Shown here: positions 21,311 through 28,416 of the stretch, in pieces | Layout of the letters: each line of letters starts with the position of its first letter | Position numbering within the stretch: position 1 is the first letter of the stretch | Origin: JANQPX01 sp039028235 | GTDB taxonomy: Bacteria > Pseudomonadota > Alphaproteobacteria > Geminicoccales > Geminicoccaceae | Assembly (NCBI GenBank): GCA_039028235.1 | Contig: JBCCIN010000014.1 | Location: 1-28,416 of the forward strand | Length of the DNA stretch: 28,416 nt | Direction of reading: 5' to 3' | Position numbers and translations under genes: made by a program | The notes under the pieces: generated by a model | Databases searched by the model: none | Told to the model about the DNA's origin: nothing | The model's input: the letters and a program-made list of their open reading frames with translations, nothing else

Positions 21311-23908
21311 ATGAGCGAGACGGCGAGGACGACGGACAAGGACGTGGATCTCGACGAACTTGTCGCCCAGGCCGATACAGGCGCCCGCAATCCCACAGGC
21401 GCAGTCGCCAAGTTCCTGTTCTCAGTGGCTTTGGCGTGGTCGCTGTTTCAACTGTGGATCGCCTCGCCACTGCCATTCATGTTCGGCTTCGGCGTGTTCA
21501 ATGACACCGAAGCGCGTTCCATTCATCTTGCCTTCGCGATCTTCCTGGCATTCACCGCCTATCCCGCGCTGAAGAGCAGCCCGAAGGATTACATCCCGCT
21601 TCAGGACTGGTTGTTCGCCATCGTCGGCGCGTTCGCTGCGGCCTATCTCTATCTTTTCTACGAGAGCCTCTCGAGCCGCCCGGGCGCGCCGATCACCCAG
21701 GACTACATCGTTGCCGTGATCGGCATGATCCTGCTGCTCGAGGCGACGCGCCGCTCCCTCGGCCCGCCGCTGATGATCATCGCCATGGTGTTTCTGGTCT
21801 ACACGTTCTTCGGCCAGCACATGCCCTCGATCATCGCGCATAAGGGCAACACCCTCGGCGAAGTGGTCAATCATCACTGGATCACGACGGAGGGCGTGTT
21901 CGGCATCGCCCTCGGTGTGTCGACCAGCTTCGTCTTCCTTTTCGTTCTGTTCGGCTCGCTGCTCGACAAGGGCGGTGCCGGCAATTACTTCATCCAGGTC
22001 GCCTTCTCCCTGATGGGCCATATGCGAGGCGGCCCCGCGAAAGCGGCGGTGGTATCGTCAGCAATGACCGGGCTGATTTCCGGCTCGTCGATTGCGAATG
22101 TCGTCACCACGGGCACCTTTACCATTCCGCTGATGAAGAAGGTCGGTTTTTCCTCTGAGAAAGCGGGCGCCGTTGAAGTGGCGTCCTCGGTGAACGGCCA
22201 GATCATGCCGCCGGTGATGGGGGCGGCCGCCTTCCTGATGGTCGAATATGTCGGCATCCCCTATTTCGACGTGGTCAAACACGCCTTCCTGCCAGCCCTG
22301 ATCTCCTACATTGCCCTCGTCTACATCGTGCATCTGGAAGCAATGAAGGCGGATATGCGCGGTCTGCCACGCGCCTACGAGCCGGGGCCGCTGATGCAGC
22401 GGCTGATCATGTTCCTGTTCGGCGTGGTCGTGCTCTGCGCGATTTCGTTCGCGGTCTATTACGGCATCGGCTGGATACGCCCCGCCTTCGGCCCCGCCGC
22501 CAACTGGATCATCGCGGTCGGCCTGGTGATTGTTTACGTCGCTCTGATCGCCTATGGCGCACGCTATCCCGAGCTCAAGATGGACGATCCGAATGCGCCG
22601 GTGACCGCCCTCCCCTTGCCCGGCCCGACCATCAAGGCAGGGCTGCACTTCATCCTTCCCGTGGTGGTGCTGGTCTGGGCGCTGATGGTCGAGCGCCTGT
22701 CGCCGGGGCTCTCCGCCTTCTGGGGTGCGGTGTTCATGATCTTCATCCTGGTGACCCAGCGCCCGTTGTTCGCGTTTTTCCGCAAGGTGGGTGATGTCGG
22801 CACGGAATTGCAGGCGGGCTTTCAAGATCTACTGGACGGCCTGGTGGCCGGTGCCAGGAACATGATCGGCATCGGCATCGCCACGGCGACCGCCGGCATC
22901 ATCGTCGGTGCCGTCAGCCAGACCGGCGTCGGCTCGGCCCTCGCCGAGGTCGTGGAAGTCCTCTCCGGCGGCAATATCCTGGCGATCCTGTTCCTGACCG
23001 CTTTTCTGTCACTCATTTTGGGAATGGGCTTGCCCACGACGGCGAATTACATCGTGGTCTCCGCCCTGCTCGCCCCTGTTATCGTGACGCTCGGTCAGCA
23101 AAACGGCCTGATCGTGCCGCTGATCGCCGTTCACCTCTTCGTCTTCTATTTCGGTATCATGGCCGATGTGACCCCGCCGGTCGGCCTCGCCTCCTTTGCG
23201 GCCGCGGCGGTCTCGGGCGGTGATCCGATCAAGACTGGCTTCGTCGCCTTCTTCTACAGTCTCCGAACCGCAGCTCTGCCGTTCCTCTTTATCTTCAACA
23301 ACCAGCTCCTTTTGATCGACGTCGGCTGGGTAGAGGGGATCATGGTGTTCATCGTCGCGACCATCGCCATGCTGGTGTTCGCGGCAGCCACCCAGGGCTG
23401 GTTCTTCGATCGCCTGCGCGCCTGGGAGATCCCGCTCCTCCTGCTGATCGCGTTCTCCCTGTTCCGCCCCGGCTTCTGGATGGACATGATCGTGCCGCCG
23501 TTCAACGACGTGGCGCCGGCCGAAGTCGTCCAGGCTTTCGAAGACACCCCGCCCGGATCGGAACTGCGCCTGCGCATCGCCGGCCTCGACCAGTTCGGTT
23601 CGCCGATCGAATTTGTCGCTCCGATCACCATACCCGAAGGCGCTGACGGCGCCGAGAAGATCGAAGCGGCCGGCATCACTCTTCGGGAGGACGGCGACAA
23701 GATCCTGGTCGACGACGTCGCTTTCGACAGTGTCGCGCAAAAGGCCGGTCTGGATTGGGATCAGGAGATCCTGCAGGTGCGCCAGCCCGCAGATCAGCCA
23801 TCCAAATACTGGATCTACATCCCAGTTCTCCTGCTTCTTGCAGGTGTCGTCTGGATGCAACGGCGACGCGCCGAAGCACGGGAGGCAACCGCCGAAGCCA
23901 AGGCCTGA
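21311..23908 (+). CDS. TRAP transporter fused permease (4TM/12TM type)
   Basis: This 865-residue inner-membrane protein fuses the small (DctQ-like) and large (DctM-like) TRAP subunits, the usual form for TAXI systems. The N-terminal helices are at about 35-130 and 140-190. The DctM core follows: GGPAKAAVVSSAMTGLISGS, the signature SSVNGQIMPPVMGAAAFLM, LILGMGLPTTANYIVVSALL, and FGIMADVTPPVGLASFAAAA. The C-terminal periplasmic DUF3394 region (about 735-840) has a PDZ-like stretch, DDVAFDSVAQKAGLDWDQEI, then a last helix (KYWIYIPVLLLLAGVVW). It drives Na+- or H+-coupled uptake of the ligand held by the binding protein. The start is ATG 21311, directly after GGGAGG (21300-21305); an in-frame TTG at 21299 overlaps that site and is rejected. 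Confidence 0.95.
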   Translation: MSETARTTDKDVDLDELVAQADTGARNPTGAVAKFLFSVALAWSLFQLWIASPLPFMFGFGVFNDTEARSIHLAFAIFLAFTAYPALKSSPKDYIPLQDWLFAIVGAFAAAYLYLFYESLSSRPGAPITQDYIVAVIGMILLLEATRRSLGPPLMIIAMVFLVYTFFGQHMPSIIAHKGNTLGEVVNHHWITTEGVFGIALGVSTSFVFLFVLFGSLLDKGGAGNYFIQVAFSLMGHMRGGPAKAAVVSSAMTGLISGSSIANVVTTGTFTIPLMKKVGFSSEKAGAVEVASSVNGQIMPPVMGAAAFLMVEYVGIPYFDVVKHAFLPALISYIALVYIVHLEAMKADMRGLPRAYEPGPLMQRLIMFLFGVVVLCAISFAVYYGIGWIRPAFGPAANWIIAVGLVIVYVALIAYGARYPELKMDDPNAPVTALPLPGPTIKAGLHFILPVVVLVWALMVERLSPGLSAFWGAVFMIFILVTQRPLFAFFRKVGDVGTELQAGFQDLLDGLVAGARNMIGIGIATATAGIIVGAVSQTGVGSALAEVVEVLSGGNILAILFLTAFLSLILGMGLPTTANYIVVSALLAPVIVTLGQQNGLIVPLIAVHLFVFYFGIMADVTPPVGLASFAAAAVSGGDPIKTGFVAFFYSLRTAALPFLFIFNNQLLLIDVGWVEGIMVFIVATIAMLVFAAATQGWFFDRLRAWEIPLLLLIAFSLFRPGFWMDMIVPPFNDVAPAEVVQAFEDTPPGSELRLRIAGLDQFGSPIEFVAPITIPEGADGAEKIEAAGITLREDGDKILVDDVAFDSVAQKAGLDWDQEILQVRQPADQPSKYWIYIPVLLLLAGVVWMQRRRAEAREATAEAKA

Positions 23909-23929
23909 ACCAAATCCCGGGGAGAAAAG

Positions 23930-24358
23930 ATGATGGCAAAACATGTGCTCCTGCCTGTCGATCCCGATGAAAAACCGTCATGGGAAAAGGCCCTGCCCGA
24001 AGCGGTCTCTCAGGCGAGGCAGAGGCAGGCGACCCTGCATGTCATGACCGTCGTTCCGACCTTCGGCTCCAGCATCGTCGCCAACTACTTTCCAAAGGAC
24101 TTCGAGGGAAAGGCTCTCGAGGAGGCCAGGCAAACCTTGCAGACGCTGATCAGCGACAAGGTGCCTGCCGATCTGCCGCATCAACTCATCGTCGCCCATG
24201 GCCGCATCCACCAGGAAATCTGCCGGGTCGCCACCGAGATCAAAGCCGACCTCATTGTCATGGCCTCCCACAAACCCGCCTGGAGCGACAGCTTCCTGGC
24301 CCCCAACGCCGCACAGGTCCTGCACCACACACCCGTCTCCGTGATGGTCATCAGGTAG
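23930..24358 (+). CDS. Universal stress protein (UspA family) linked to the transporters
   Basis: This 142-residue single-domain Usp shows KHVLLPVDPDEKPSWEKALP at the start, ATLHVMTVVPTFG in the first strand-helix unit, and the C-terminal EIKADLIVMASHKPAWSD, then NAAQVLHHTPVSVMVIR. It sits 21 bases after the TRAP permease and before tctC. Usp genes beside TRAP genes are known (TeaD of the Halomonas ectoine transporter TeaABC, an ATP-binding negative regulator of transport), so a regulatory role on one or both transporters is likely. The usual GxxG-x9-G(S/T) nucleotide loop is changed here: SHKPAW and LAPN replace SHGRTG and LGS, so ATP binding may be altered. Start ATG follows GGGGAGAAAAG. 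Confidence 0.9.
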   Translation: MMAKHVLLPVDPDEKPSWEKALPEAVSQARQRQATLHVMTVVPTFGSSIVANYFPKDFEGKALEEARQTLQTLISDKVPADLPHQLIVAHGRIHQEICRVATEIKADLIVMASHKPAWSDSFLAPNAAQVLHHTPVSVMVIR

Positions 24359-24414
24359 GGCCGGCGAACAGAACGCATCATCATGCTATGCCGAGCTTGG
24401 CGAAACGCCTTTAC

Positions 24415-24433
24415 GCCTGGAAAATCTCCAGGC
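24415..24433 (+). repeat. Stem-loop between the usp and tctC genes
   Basis: GCCTGGA (24415-24421) and TCCAGGC (24427-24433) form a perfect 7-bp stem with an AAATC loop. A tiny GGCG-AAA-CGCC followed by TTT lies just before it (24399-24412). No proper T-tract follows, so partial termination or a message boundary between the two transporter units is possible. Confidence 0.35.
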
Positions 24434-24522
24434 AAGAATGACACCACGAAGTGAAAGAATTCGCCTCGCCGCTCCACGATGCCGGCGAAATTGCGAAGAA
24501 CGTCAAAATCGGGAGACAAGAC

Positions 24523-25509
24523 GTGACCTTTTTCGAAACCAGTCGCCGTGCTCTGATTGCCGGTGCAGCCGCTTTCGGCATGATGGGTGGATCGGCGCTT
24601 GCCGACGGCCACAAGATGCTGGACAGCATTCACTTCCTGATCCCCGGCGGCGCCGGCGGCGGATGGGACGGCACGGCGCGCGGCACGGGCGAGGCACTGA
24701 CCAATGCCGGCCTGGTCGGTCAGGCTAGCTACGAGAACATGTCCGGCGGCGGCGGCGGCAAGGCGATCGGCTATCTGATCGAGAATGCCGAGAGCAATCA
24801 CGGCACGCTGATGGTGAACTCCACGCCGATCGTGATCCGCTCGCTCACCGGCGTGTTCCCGCAGAACTTCCGCGACCTCACTCTGATCGCCGGTACCATC
24901 GGCGACTATGCCGCGATCATCACCAAGGCGGACAGTGATCTGAACACCTTCGAGGACCTGGTGAACGCCTACAACGCCGATCCGTCGGCGGTCAGCATCG
25001 GCGGTGGTTCGGTGCCTGGCGGCATGGACCATCTGGTTGCCGCCATGGCTTTCGAAGGGGCGGGCGCCGACTCGACTGCGATCAAATACATCCCCTATGA
25101 CGCCGGCGGCGAGATGAATGCCGCCATCCTCTCCGGTGAGATCACCGCGGGCTCCACCGGCTTCTCTGAAGCCGTCGAACTGGCGAGAGCAGGCGAGATG
25201 AAGGTGCTGGCGATCACTGCCCCTGAGCGTGTCGATGCCCTTCCGGACGCGCCGACGCTGAAGGAGCTCGGCTACGATGTCGAGTTCGTGAACTGGCGTG
25301 GCTTCTTCGCGGCCCCCGGTCTGCCGGACGAGCAGGCACAAGCCTATCGTGATGCGCTCGCCGCCATGTACGACACACCGGAATGGGAAGAGGTCCGCGC
25401 CCGCAACGGCTGGGTCAACATCCACAATTCCGGCGACGACTTCCTGTCTTTCCTCGAGAGCCAGGAAGAAGTGATGAGCGATCTCATGAAGAAGCTCGGC
25501 TTCCTCTGA
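24523..25509 (+). CDS. tctC: Tripartite tricarboxylate transporter binding protein (TctC family)
   Basis: This 328-residue periplasmic binding protein of the TTT family has a twin-arginine-like signal (TSRRALIAGAAAFGMMGGSALA, Arg8-Arg9), so export may be by Tat. Family marks are IHFLIPGGAGGGWDGTARGTGEAL, YENMSGGGGGKAIGYLI, LTLIAGTIGDYAAIITKADS, SIGGGSVPGGMDHL, IPYDAGGEMNAAILSGEITAG, and APTLKELGYDVEFVNWRGFFAAPGLP in the second lobe. GTG 24523 is chosen because GGGAGA (24511-24516) lies six bases upstream and the length is typical; a GTG at 24451 would put 24 unlike residues before the signal. Together with TctB and TctA it makes a complete transporter for a carboxylate; the exact ligand is not readable. 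Confidence 0.94.
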   Translation: MTFFETSRRALIAGAAAFGMMGGSALADGHKMLDSIHFLIPGGAGGGWDGTARGTGEALTNAGLVGQASYENMSGGGGGKAIGYLIENAESNHGTLMVNSTPIVIRSLTGVFPQNFRDLTLIAGTIGDYAAIITKADSDLNTFEDLVNAYNADPSAVSIGGGSVPGGMDHLVAAMAFEGAGADSTAIKYIPYDAGGEMNAAILSGEITAGSTGFSEAVELARAGEMKVLAITAPERVDALPDAPTLKELGYDVEFVNWRGFFAAPGLPDEQAQAYRDALAAMYDTPEWEEVRARNGWVNIHNSGDDFLSFLESQEEVMSDLMKKLGFL

Positions 25510-25550
25510 GTCGAACGTCGACACCGTTGTCGAACGACGACATCGTTAAC

Positions 25551-25582
25551 GGGAGCCGACGCATTCTTCAGCGTCGGCTCCC
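25551..25582 (+). repeat. Perfect 12-bp stem-loop between tctC and tctB
   Basis: GGGAGCCGACGC (25551-25562) and GCGTCGGCTCCC (25571-25582) pair perfectly around the loop ATTCTTCA. It lies about 40 bases after the binding-protein stop and 34 bases before tctB. GGCCG follows rather than a T-tract, so it is expected to stabilise the tctC message or limit read-through, not to end the operon. Confidence 0.65.
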
Positions 25583-25616
25583 GGCCGTTTCGGACCTCGG
25601 GAACTAAAAGAGGGCC

Positions 25617-26099
25617 ATGACCCTAGAGCGCACAATCGGTCTGCTGTTCCTGCTGTTTTGCTGCCTATACGGCTATACGGCCTATGTCGGCATGGATCAT
25701 CTCCTGCCGCCGATTTTGAAGCGTGCGCCCGTCTGGCCGAGTTCCTTTCCAAAAATACTCAGCATTGTCGGCGCGCTTATCGCCGTCGCGGTGATCGTCT
25801 CCTCCAAGCCGAGTGAGGTGAACAGCGCCGAAAGTGGCATCGACTACCGCCGCCTCCAGGACTACAAGTTCGGCCAGGCGCTGTTTCTCATCGGATCGAT
25901 GGTCGCCTATGCCCTCCTGCTTCGCCCGATCGGCTTCATCGCCGCGACCACCCTCTTCCTCGCGGGCGGGGCCTTCATCCTCGGTGAGCGCCGCTATAGT
26001 CTCATGATTCCGATCGCCTTGGTCGGAACGATCGTCGTCTGGTATCTGGTGCAGGAGATCCTCGGCATCTTCCTCAGCCCCTGGCCGAGGCTCTTTTAG
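25617..26099 (+). CDS. tctB: Tripartite tricarboxylate transporter small membrane subunit (TctB family)
   Basis: This 160-residue inner-membrane protein has four hydrophobic helices: about 5-25 (IGLLFLLFCCLYGYTAYVG), 45-63, 87-120 (two closely spaced) and 125-150 (IPIALVGTIVVWYLVQEILG). The ending LVQEILGIFLSPWPRLF is typical of TctB, where the last helix with a Leu-Pro-rich end follows a conserved Phe. TctB is the poorly conserved small subunit that pairs with TctA. It starts at ATG 25617 after AAAGAGGG, and its TAG stop is directly abutted by the ATG of tctA, which implies translational coupling of the two membrane subunits. Confidence 0.92.
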   Translation: MTLERTIGLLFLLFCCLYGYTAYVGMDHLLPPILKRAPVWPSSFPKILSIVGALIAVAVIVSSKPSEVNSAESGIDYRRLQDYKFGQALFLIGSMVAYALLLRPIGFIAATTLFLAGGAFILGERRYSLMIPIALVGTIVVWYLVQEILGIFLSPWPRLF

Positions 26100-27617
26100 A
26101 TGATCGAAGGCATTTCCCTAGGCCTCGCGACCGCCCTCTCGATCAAGAACCTGGCAATGGTCATCGCCGGCTGTCTGATCGGCACCTTCATCGGCATGCT
26201 GCCCGGCCTCGGTCCGATGTCGATCATCGCGATCATGATTCCGGTCGCGATCTCGATCGGCGATCCGTCCGCCGCGCTGATCATGCTTGCCGGCGTCTAC
26301 TACGGCGCCATTTTCGGCGGCTCGACCTCGTCGATCCTGATCAATGCCCCGGGCGTGGCCTCGACGGTAGCGACCTCGTTCGACGGCTACCCGCTCGCCC
26401 GCTCCGGCAAGGCAGGCAAGGCGCTCACCGTCGCCGCCATCGCATCGTTCACCGGTGGCACCATTGGGGCGATCCTCCTGATGGCCTTCGCCCCTGCCCT
26501 CGTCTCCGTAGCGCTTCTTTTTCAGTCGCCCGAGTATTTCGCCCTGATGGTGGTCGGCCTCTCCGCGATCGCCGCCTTCGCGGGTTCCGGCCAAGTCGGC
26601 AAGGCGCTGATGATGACCGTGCTCGGTCTGATGATGGCGACCATCGGCGAGAGCGCCCTTTTCAATGCACCGCGCTTCACCATGGGCATCATGGATCTGC
26701 AGTCGGGCTTCGGTTTCATCACCCTGGCCATGGCCCTCTTCGCTCTCCCCGAAGCGATCTTTCTGATCCTCGATCCCAACCGCTCCAAAACCGGCGATGG
26801 CGACGGCAGCGGCAAGATCACCGGCCTGCGCATTAGCGGCAGCGAAGCCCGCGAGATCGCGCCCGTGGTCGGTCGGCAGTCGATTCAGGGCTTTCTGATC
26901 GGTGTCCTGCCAGGAGCGGGGGCAACGATCGCCTCGTTCCTGGGCTACGCCGTCGAGCGCAACATCGCCTCGCCCGAGGACCAAAAGCAGTTCGGCAAGG
27001 GATCGATCAAGGGCCTGGCCGCCCCGGAAAGCGCCAATAACGCTGCCTGCACCGGCTCCTTCGTGCCGCTCCTGACGCTCGGCATTCCAGGCTCCGGCAC
27101 CACAGCGATCCTGCTCGGCGCCCTGGTGGCACTGAACGTGCAGCCCGGTCCCCGCCTCATGATCGAGAACCCGGAGATCTTCTGGGCGGTGATCATGTCG
27201 ATGTATCTCGGCAATGTGATCCTTTTGATCCTGAATCTGCCGCTCATTCCCTATATCGCCAAGCTGCTCGCAATACCCCGCAACTATCTGATCCCCTTTA
27301 TCCTCTTCTTTACCCTGATGGGCGCCTATATCGGCCAGAACAACGCGACCGAACTCCTGTTCATGACCGGGCTCGGCGTGATCGCAACCGTGCTGCGCTT
27401 CGCCGGCTATCCCCTGGCGCCGCTCCTGATCGGCTTCATTCTCGGCCCGATGATGGAGAACAATTTCGCCCGCGCCGCCAACATTGCCGATGGCGTCAGC
27501 TTCATGTGGGAACGGCCGATGACGCTGGGCCTGCTCATCCTGGCCGCACTCCTCGTCTTCATGCCGAGTTTTCGAGCAAGACGTCAGGCCGCCCGCAAGG
27601 CCGCTGCGGGCGACTGA
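26100..27617 (+). CDS. tctA: Tripartite tricarboxylate transporter large membrane subunit (TctA family)
   Basis: This 505-residue membrane protein with about 11-12 helices is the transport subunit. TctA signatures are clear: IGTFIGMLPGLGPMSIIAIM near the start, YYGAIFGGSTSSILINAPG, the middle PVVGRQSIQGFLIGVLPGAG, KGLAAPESANNAACTGSFVP, and LLTLGIPGSGTTAILLGAL. These two glycine/proline-rich repeats are the internal duplication of the family. The C-terminal helices and the short Arg/Ala-rich tail (RARRQAARKAAAG) are normal. ATG 26100 directly follows the tctB stop. Substrate specificity comes from TctC. After its stop at 27617 only about 50 bases separate it from a convergent gene; no clear terminator is seen. 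Confidence 0.96.
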   Translation: MIEGISLGLATALSIKNLAMVIAGCLIGTFIGMLPGLGPMSIIAIMIPVAISIGDPSAALIMLAGVYYGAIFGGSTSSILINAPGVASTVATSFDGYPLARSGKAGKALTVAAIASFTGGTIGAILLMAFAPALVSVALLFQSPEYFALMVVGLSAIAAFAGSGQVGKALMMTVLGLMMATIGESALFNAPRFTMGIMDLQSGFGFITLAMALFALPEAIFLILDPNRSKTGDGDGSGKITGLRISGSEAREIAPVVGRQSIQGFLIGVLPGAGATIASFLGYAVERNIASPEDQKQFGKGSIKGLAAPESANNAACTGSFVPLLTLGIPGSGTTAILLGALVALNVQPGPRLMIENPEIFWAVIMSMYLGNVILLILNLPLIPYIAKLLAIPRNYLIPFILFFTLMGAYIGQNNATELLFMTGLGVIATVLRFAGYPLAPLLIGFILGPMMENNFARAANIADGVSFMWERPMTLGLLILAALLVFMPSFRARRQAARKAAAGD

Positions 27618-27669
27618 GAGTCTAGACAATTTGGGGCGTCTTGCCGGCACAATCACGCCGGGCTTCGGT

Positions 27670-28281
27670 TCAGCTTTCCTTTTGAAGATCCACTGACGCG
27701 ACGTCGCCGCCGGCTTCCGGAGAAAGCTCCGGCTTGAACTTCGGAATGAATGGGCCGTCCAAGAGCTGTGCATCGCGTATGTCGATCGACTCTTCGATCG
27801 GCGGCAGAACTTTCTCGCTGCCGGCAGGCGTCAGCGGCGCGCCCGCCGTTTCGTCAAACGTCCGAACCATCGCCCACAAGCCGGAAATGCCGACCACATA
27901 GACCATCCCAGCAAGGCCGAGCGCCAGCCAGCGTCGCGAGTGCGGGTGGACGCCGTCCGCTTGTTTCGTGGCCATTGAAGCGGCGCTGATACCTTCGGAC
28001 GGGGCAGCGCGACGACGTTGCGGCATATGAGGCGTCACCGGGTCCGCTTGATGCCTGAACGGCGGTGCCGCCTTCGGCTTGACCACCCAGTGGTCCCCCT
28101 GCCCCGAAACCTCGACGCTTTCTCGCTGAGCGGCGGGCGGCTGCCTCTCTGCCGACGTCGGAGGCCTCACCTCCTCGTCCGAATAGACCAAGCGAACGGA
28201 GGCCGGTCCTCTGGGCTGACCGGCTTTGGAGCCCCGAGCAAAGCCAAAAGTTCCGTCTGACTGGCGATCTCTTTCGGACAT
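27670..28281 (-). CDS. Hypothetical single-pass membrane protein (203 aa)
   Basis: I do not recognise the family. Residues 1-120 are hydrophilic and rich in Pro, Arg, Ala and Gln, probably disordered (SDGTFGFARGSKAGQPRGPA, then VRPPTSAERQPPAAQRESV). One transmembrane helix follows (about 128-150, RWLALGLAGMVYVVGISGLW), then about 50 residues with TPAGSEKVLPPIEESIDIRD and a Pro/Glu-rich end, probably periplasmic. ATG 28281 is chosen: the promoter-like boxes upstream place transcription start near 28311, which rules out the ATG at 28320. It is convergent with tctA. The topology (long disordered cytoplasmic tail, one helix, short outer part) recalls membrane-anchored regulators or division-type proteins, but nothing in the sequence proves it. 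Confidence 0.65.
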   Translation of the reverse strand: MSERDRQSDGTFGFARGSKAGQPRGPASVRLVYSDEEVRPPTSAERQPPAAQRESVEVSGQGDHWVVKPKAAPPFRHQADPVTPHMPQRRRAAPSEGISAASMATKQADGVHPHSRRWLALGLAGMVYVVGISGLWAMVRTFDETAGAPLTPAGSEKVLPPIEESIDIRDAQLLDGPFIPKFKPELSPEAGGDVASVDLQKES

Positions 28282-28318
28282 TTGCCCCGACCTTTTCCTG
28301 CGGCAATGGACCCAGCTC

Positions 28319-28349
28319 ACTATACAAGCTGTGCCCGGGGTACCTTCAA
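28319..28349 (-). promoter_or_regulatory. Possible promoter of the hypothetical membrane protein gene
   Basis: On the minus strand TTGAAG (28349-28344) is followed after 19 bases by TATAGT (28324-28319), which is one base from the -10 consensus. The spacing is a little long. Start of transcription would be near 28311, about 30 bases before ATG 28281. Confidence 0.35.
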
Positions 28350-28416
28350 GGCAATGGATGGGGGCGGAAAAGTATCGGGATATGTGGTCCTTCTAAAGCT
28401 TTGCTTAATCTATCCC

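Noticed and set aside
24181..25524. 447-residue open frame on the minus strand across usp and tctC
   Set aside because: Antisense shadow of two recognised genes, without a recognisable domain.
26118..27773. 551-residue open frame on the minus strand across tctA
   Set aside because: Composition is extremely Asp/His/Gly/Gln-rich, as expected for the antisense of a membrane protein; tctA on the plus strand is unmistakable.

Overview
The window is 28.4 kb of GC-rich, densely coding DNA. It looks like the chromosome of an alphaproteobacterium. The reasons are recG next to a DUF502 gene, a PrsW-type protease, a PA2779/PA2778 gene pair, a DUF3750 gene, and two binding-protein-dependent secondary transporters (TRAP-TAXI and TctCBA), all with alphaproteobacterial-looking proteins. 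I cannot fix the order or genus. I saw no tRNA, rRNA, insertion sequence, phage gene or CRISPR array. Three genes appear to start with TTG behind a strong Shine-Dalgarno sequence.

Left part (1-8.1 kb): the 3' part of recG; a convergent DUF502 membrane protein; an AT-rich intergenic region with repeats upstream of a coiled-coil protein of unknown function; two tandem, clearly paralogous secreted proteins (four-Cys N-terminal domain, divergent linker, Asp-rich C-terminal domain); an unknown protein; a trypsin-like serine protease lipoprotein; an intrinsic terminator with no plus-strand gene in front of it, which suggests a small RNA; and a DUF3750 protein.

Middle part (8.2-17 kb): a plus-strand gene train. 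It runs small lipoprotein, XpaC-like membrane protein, TelA-family protein, SPFH-GYF_2 protein, double zinc-ribbon membrane protein, PA2779-family protein, PA2778-family C39-peptidase/TPR lipoprotein, ghrA-type reductase, and PrsW-type intramembrane protease. The first five look like an envelope-stress or membrane-remodelling module related in parts to Bacillus YdjG/YdjI and the TelA/XpaC systems. TelA ends in a PPPLP motif that occurs twice more in the adjacent GYF-domain protein, which suggests docking between them. This is the best candidate for an under-described system here.

Right part (17-28.4 kb): a 530-bp gene-poor gap with a long imperfect hairpin; prfB on the minus strand with an intact programmed +1 frameshift site; a divergent YcaQ-like winged-helix protein; then a transport cluster made of a TRAP-TAXI binding protein, a fused TRAP permease, a universal stress protein, and TctC, TctB and TctA. 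In both transporters a strong stem-loop separates the binding-protein gene from the next membrane-protein gene, a layout expected to give more binding protein than permease. The window ends with a convergent single-pass membrane protein of unknown function.
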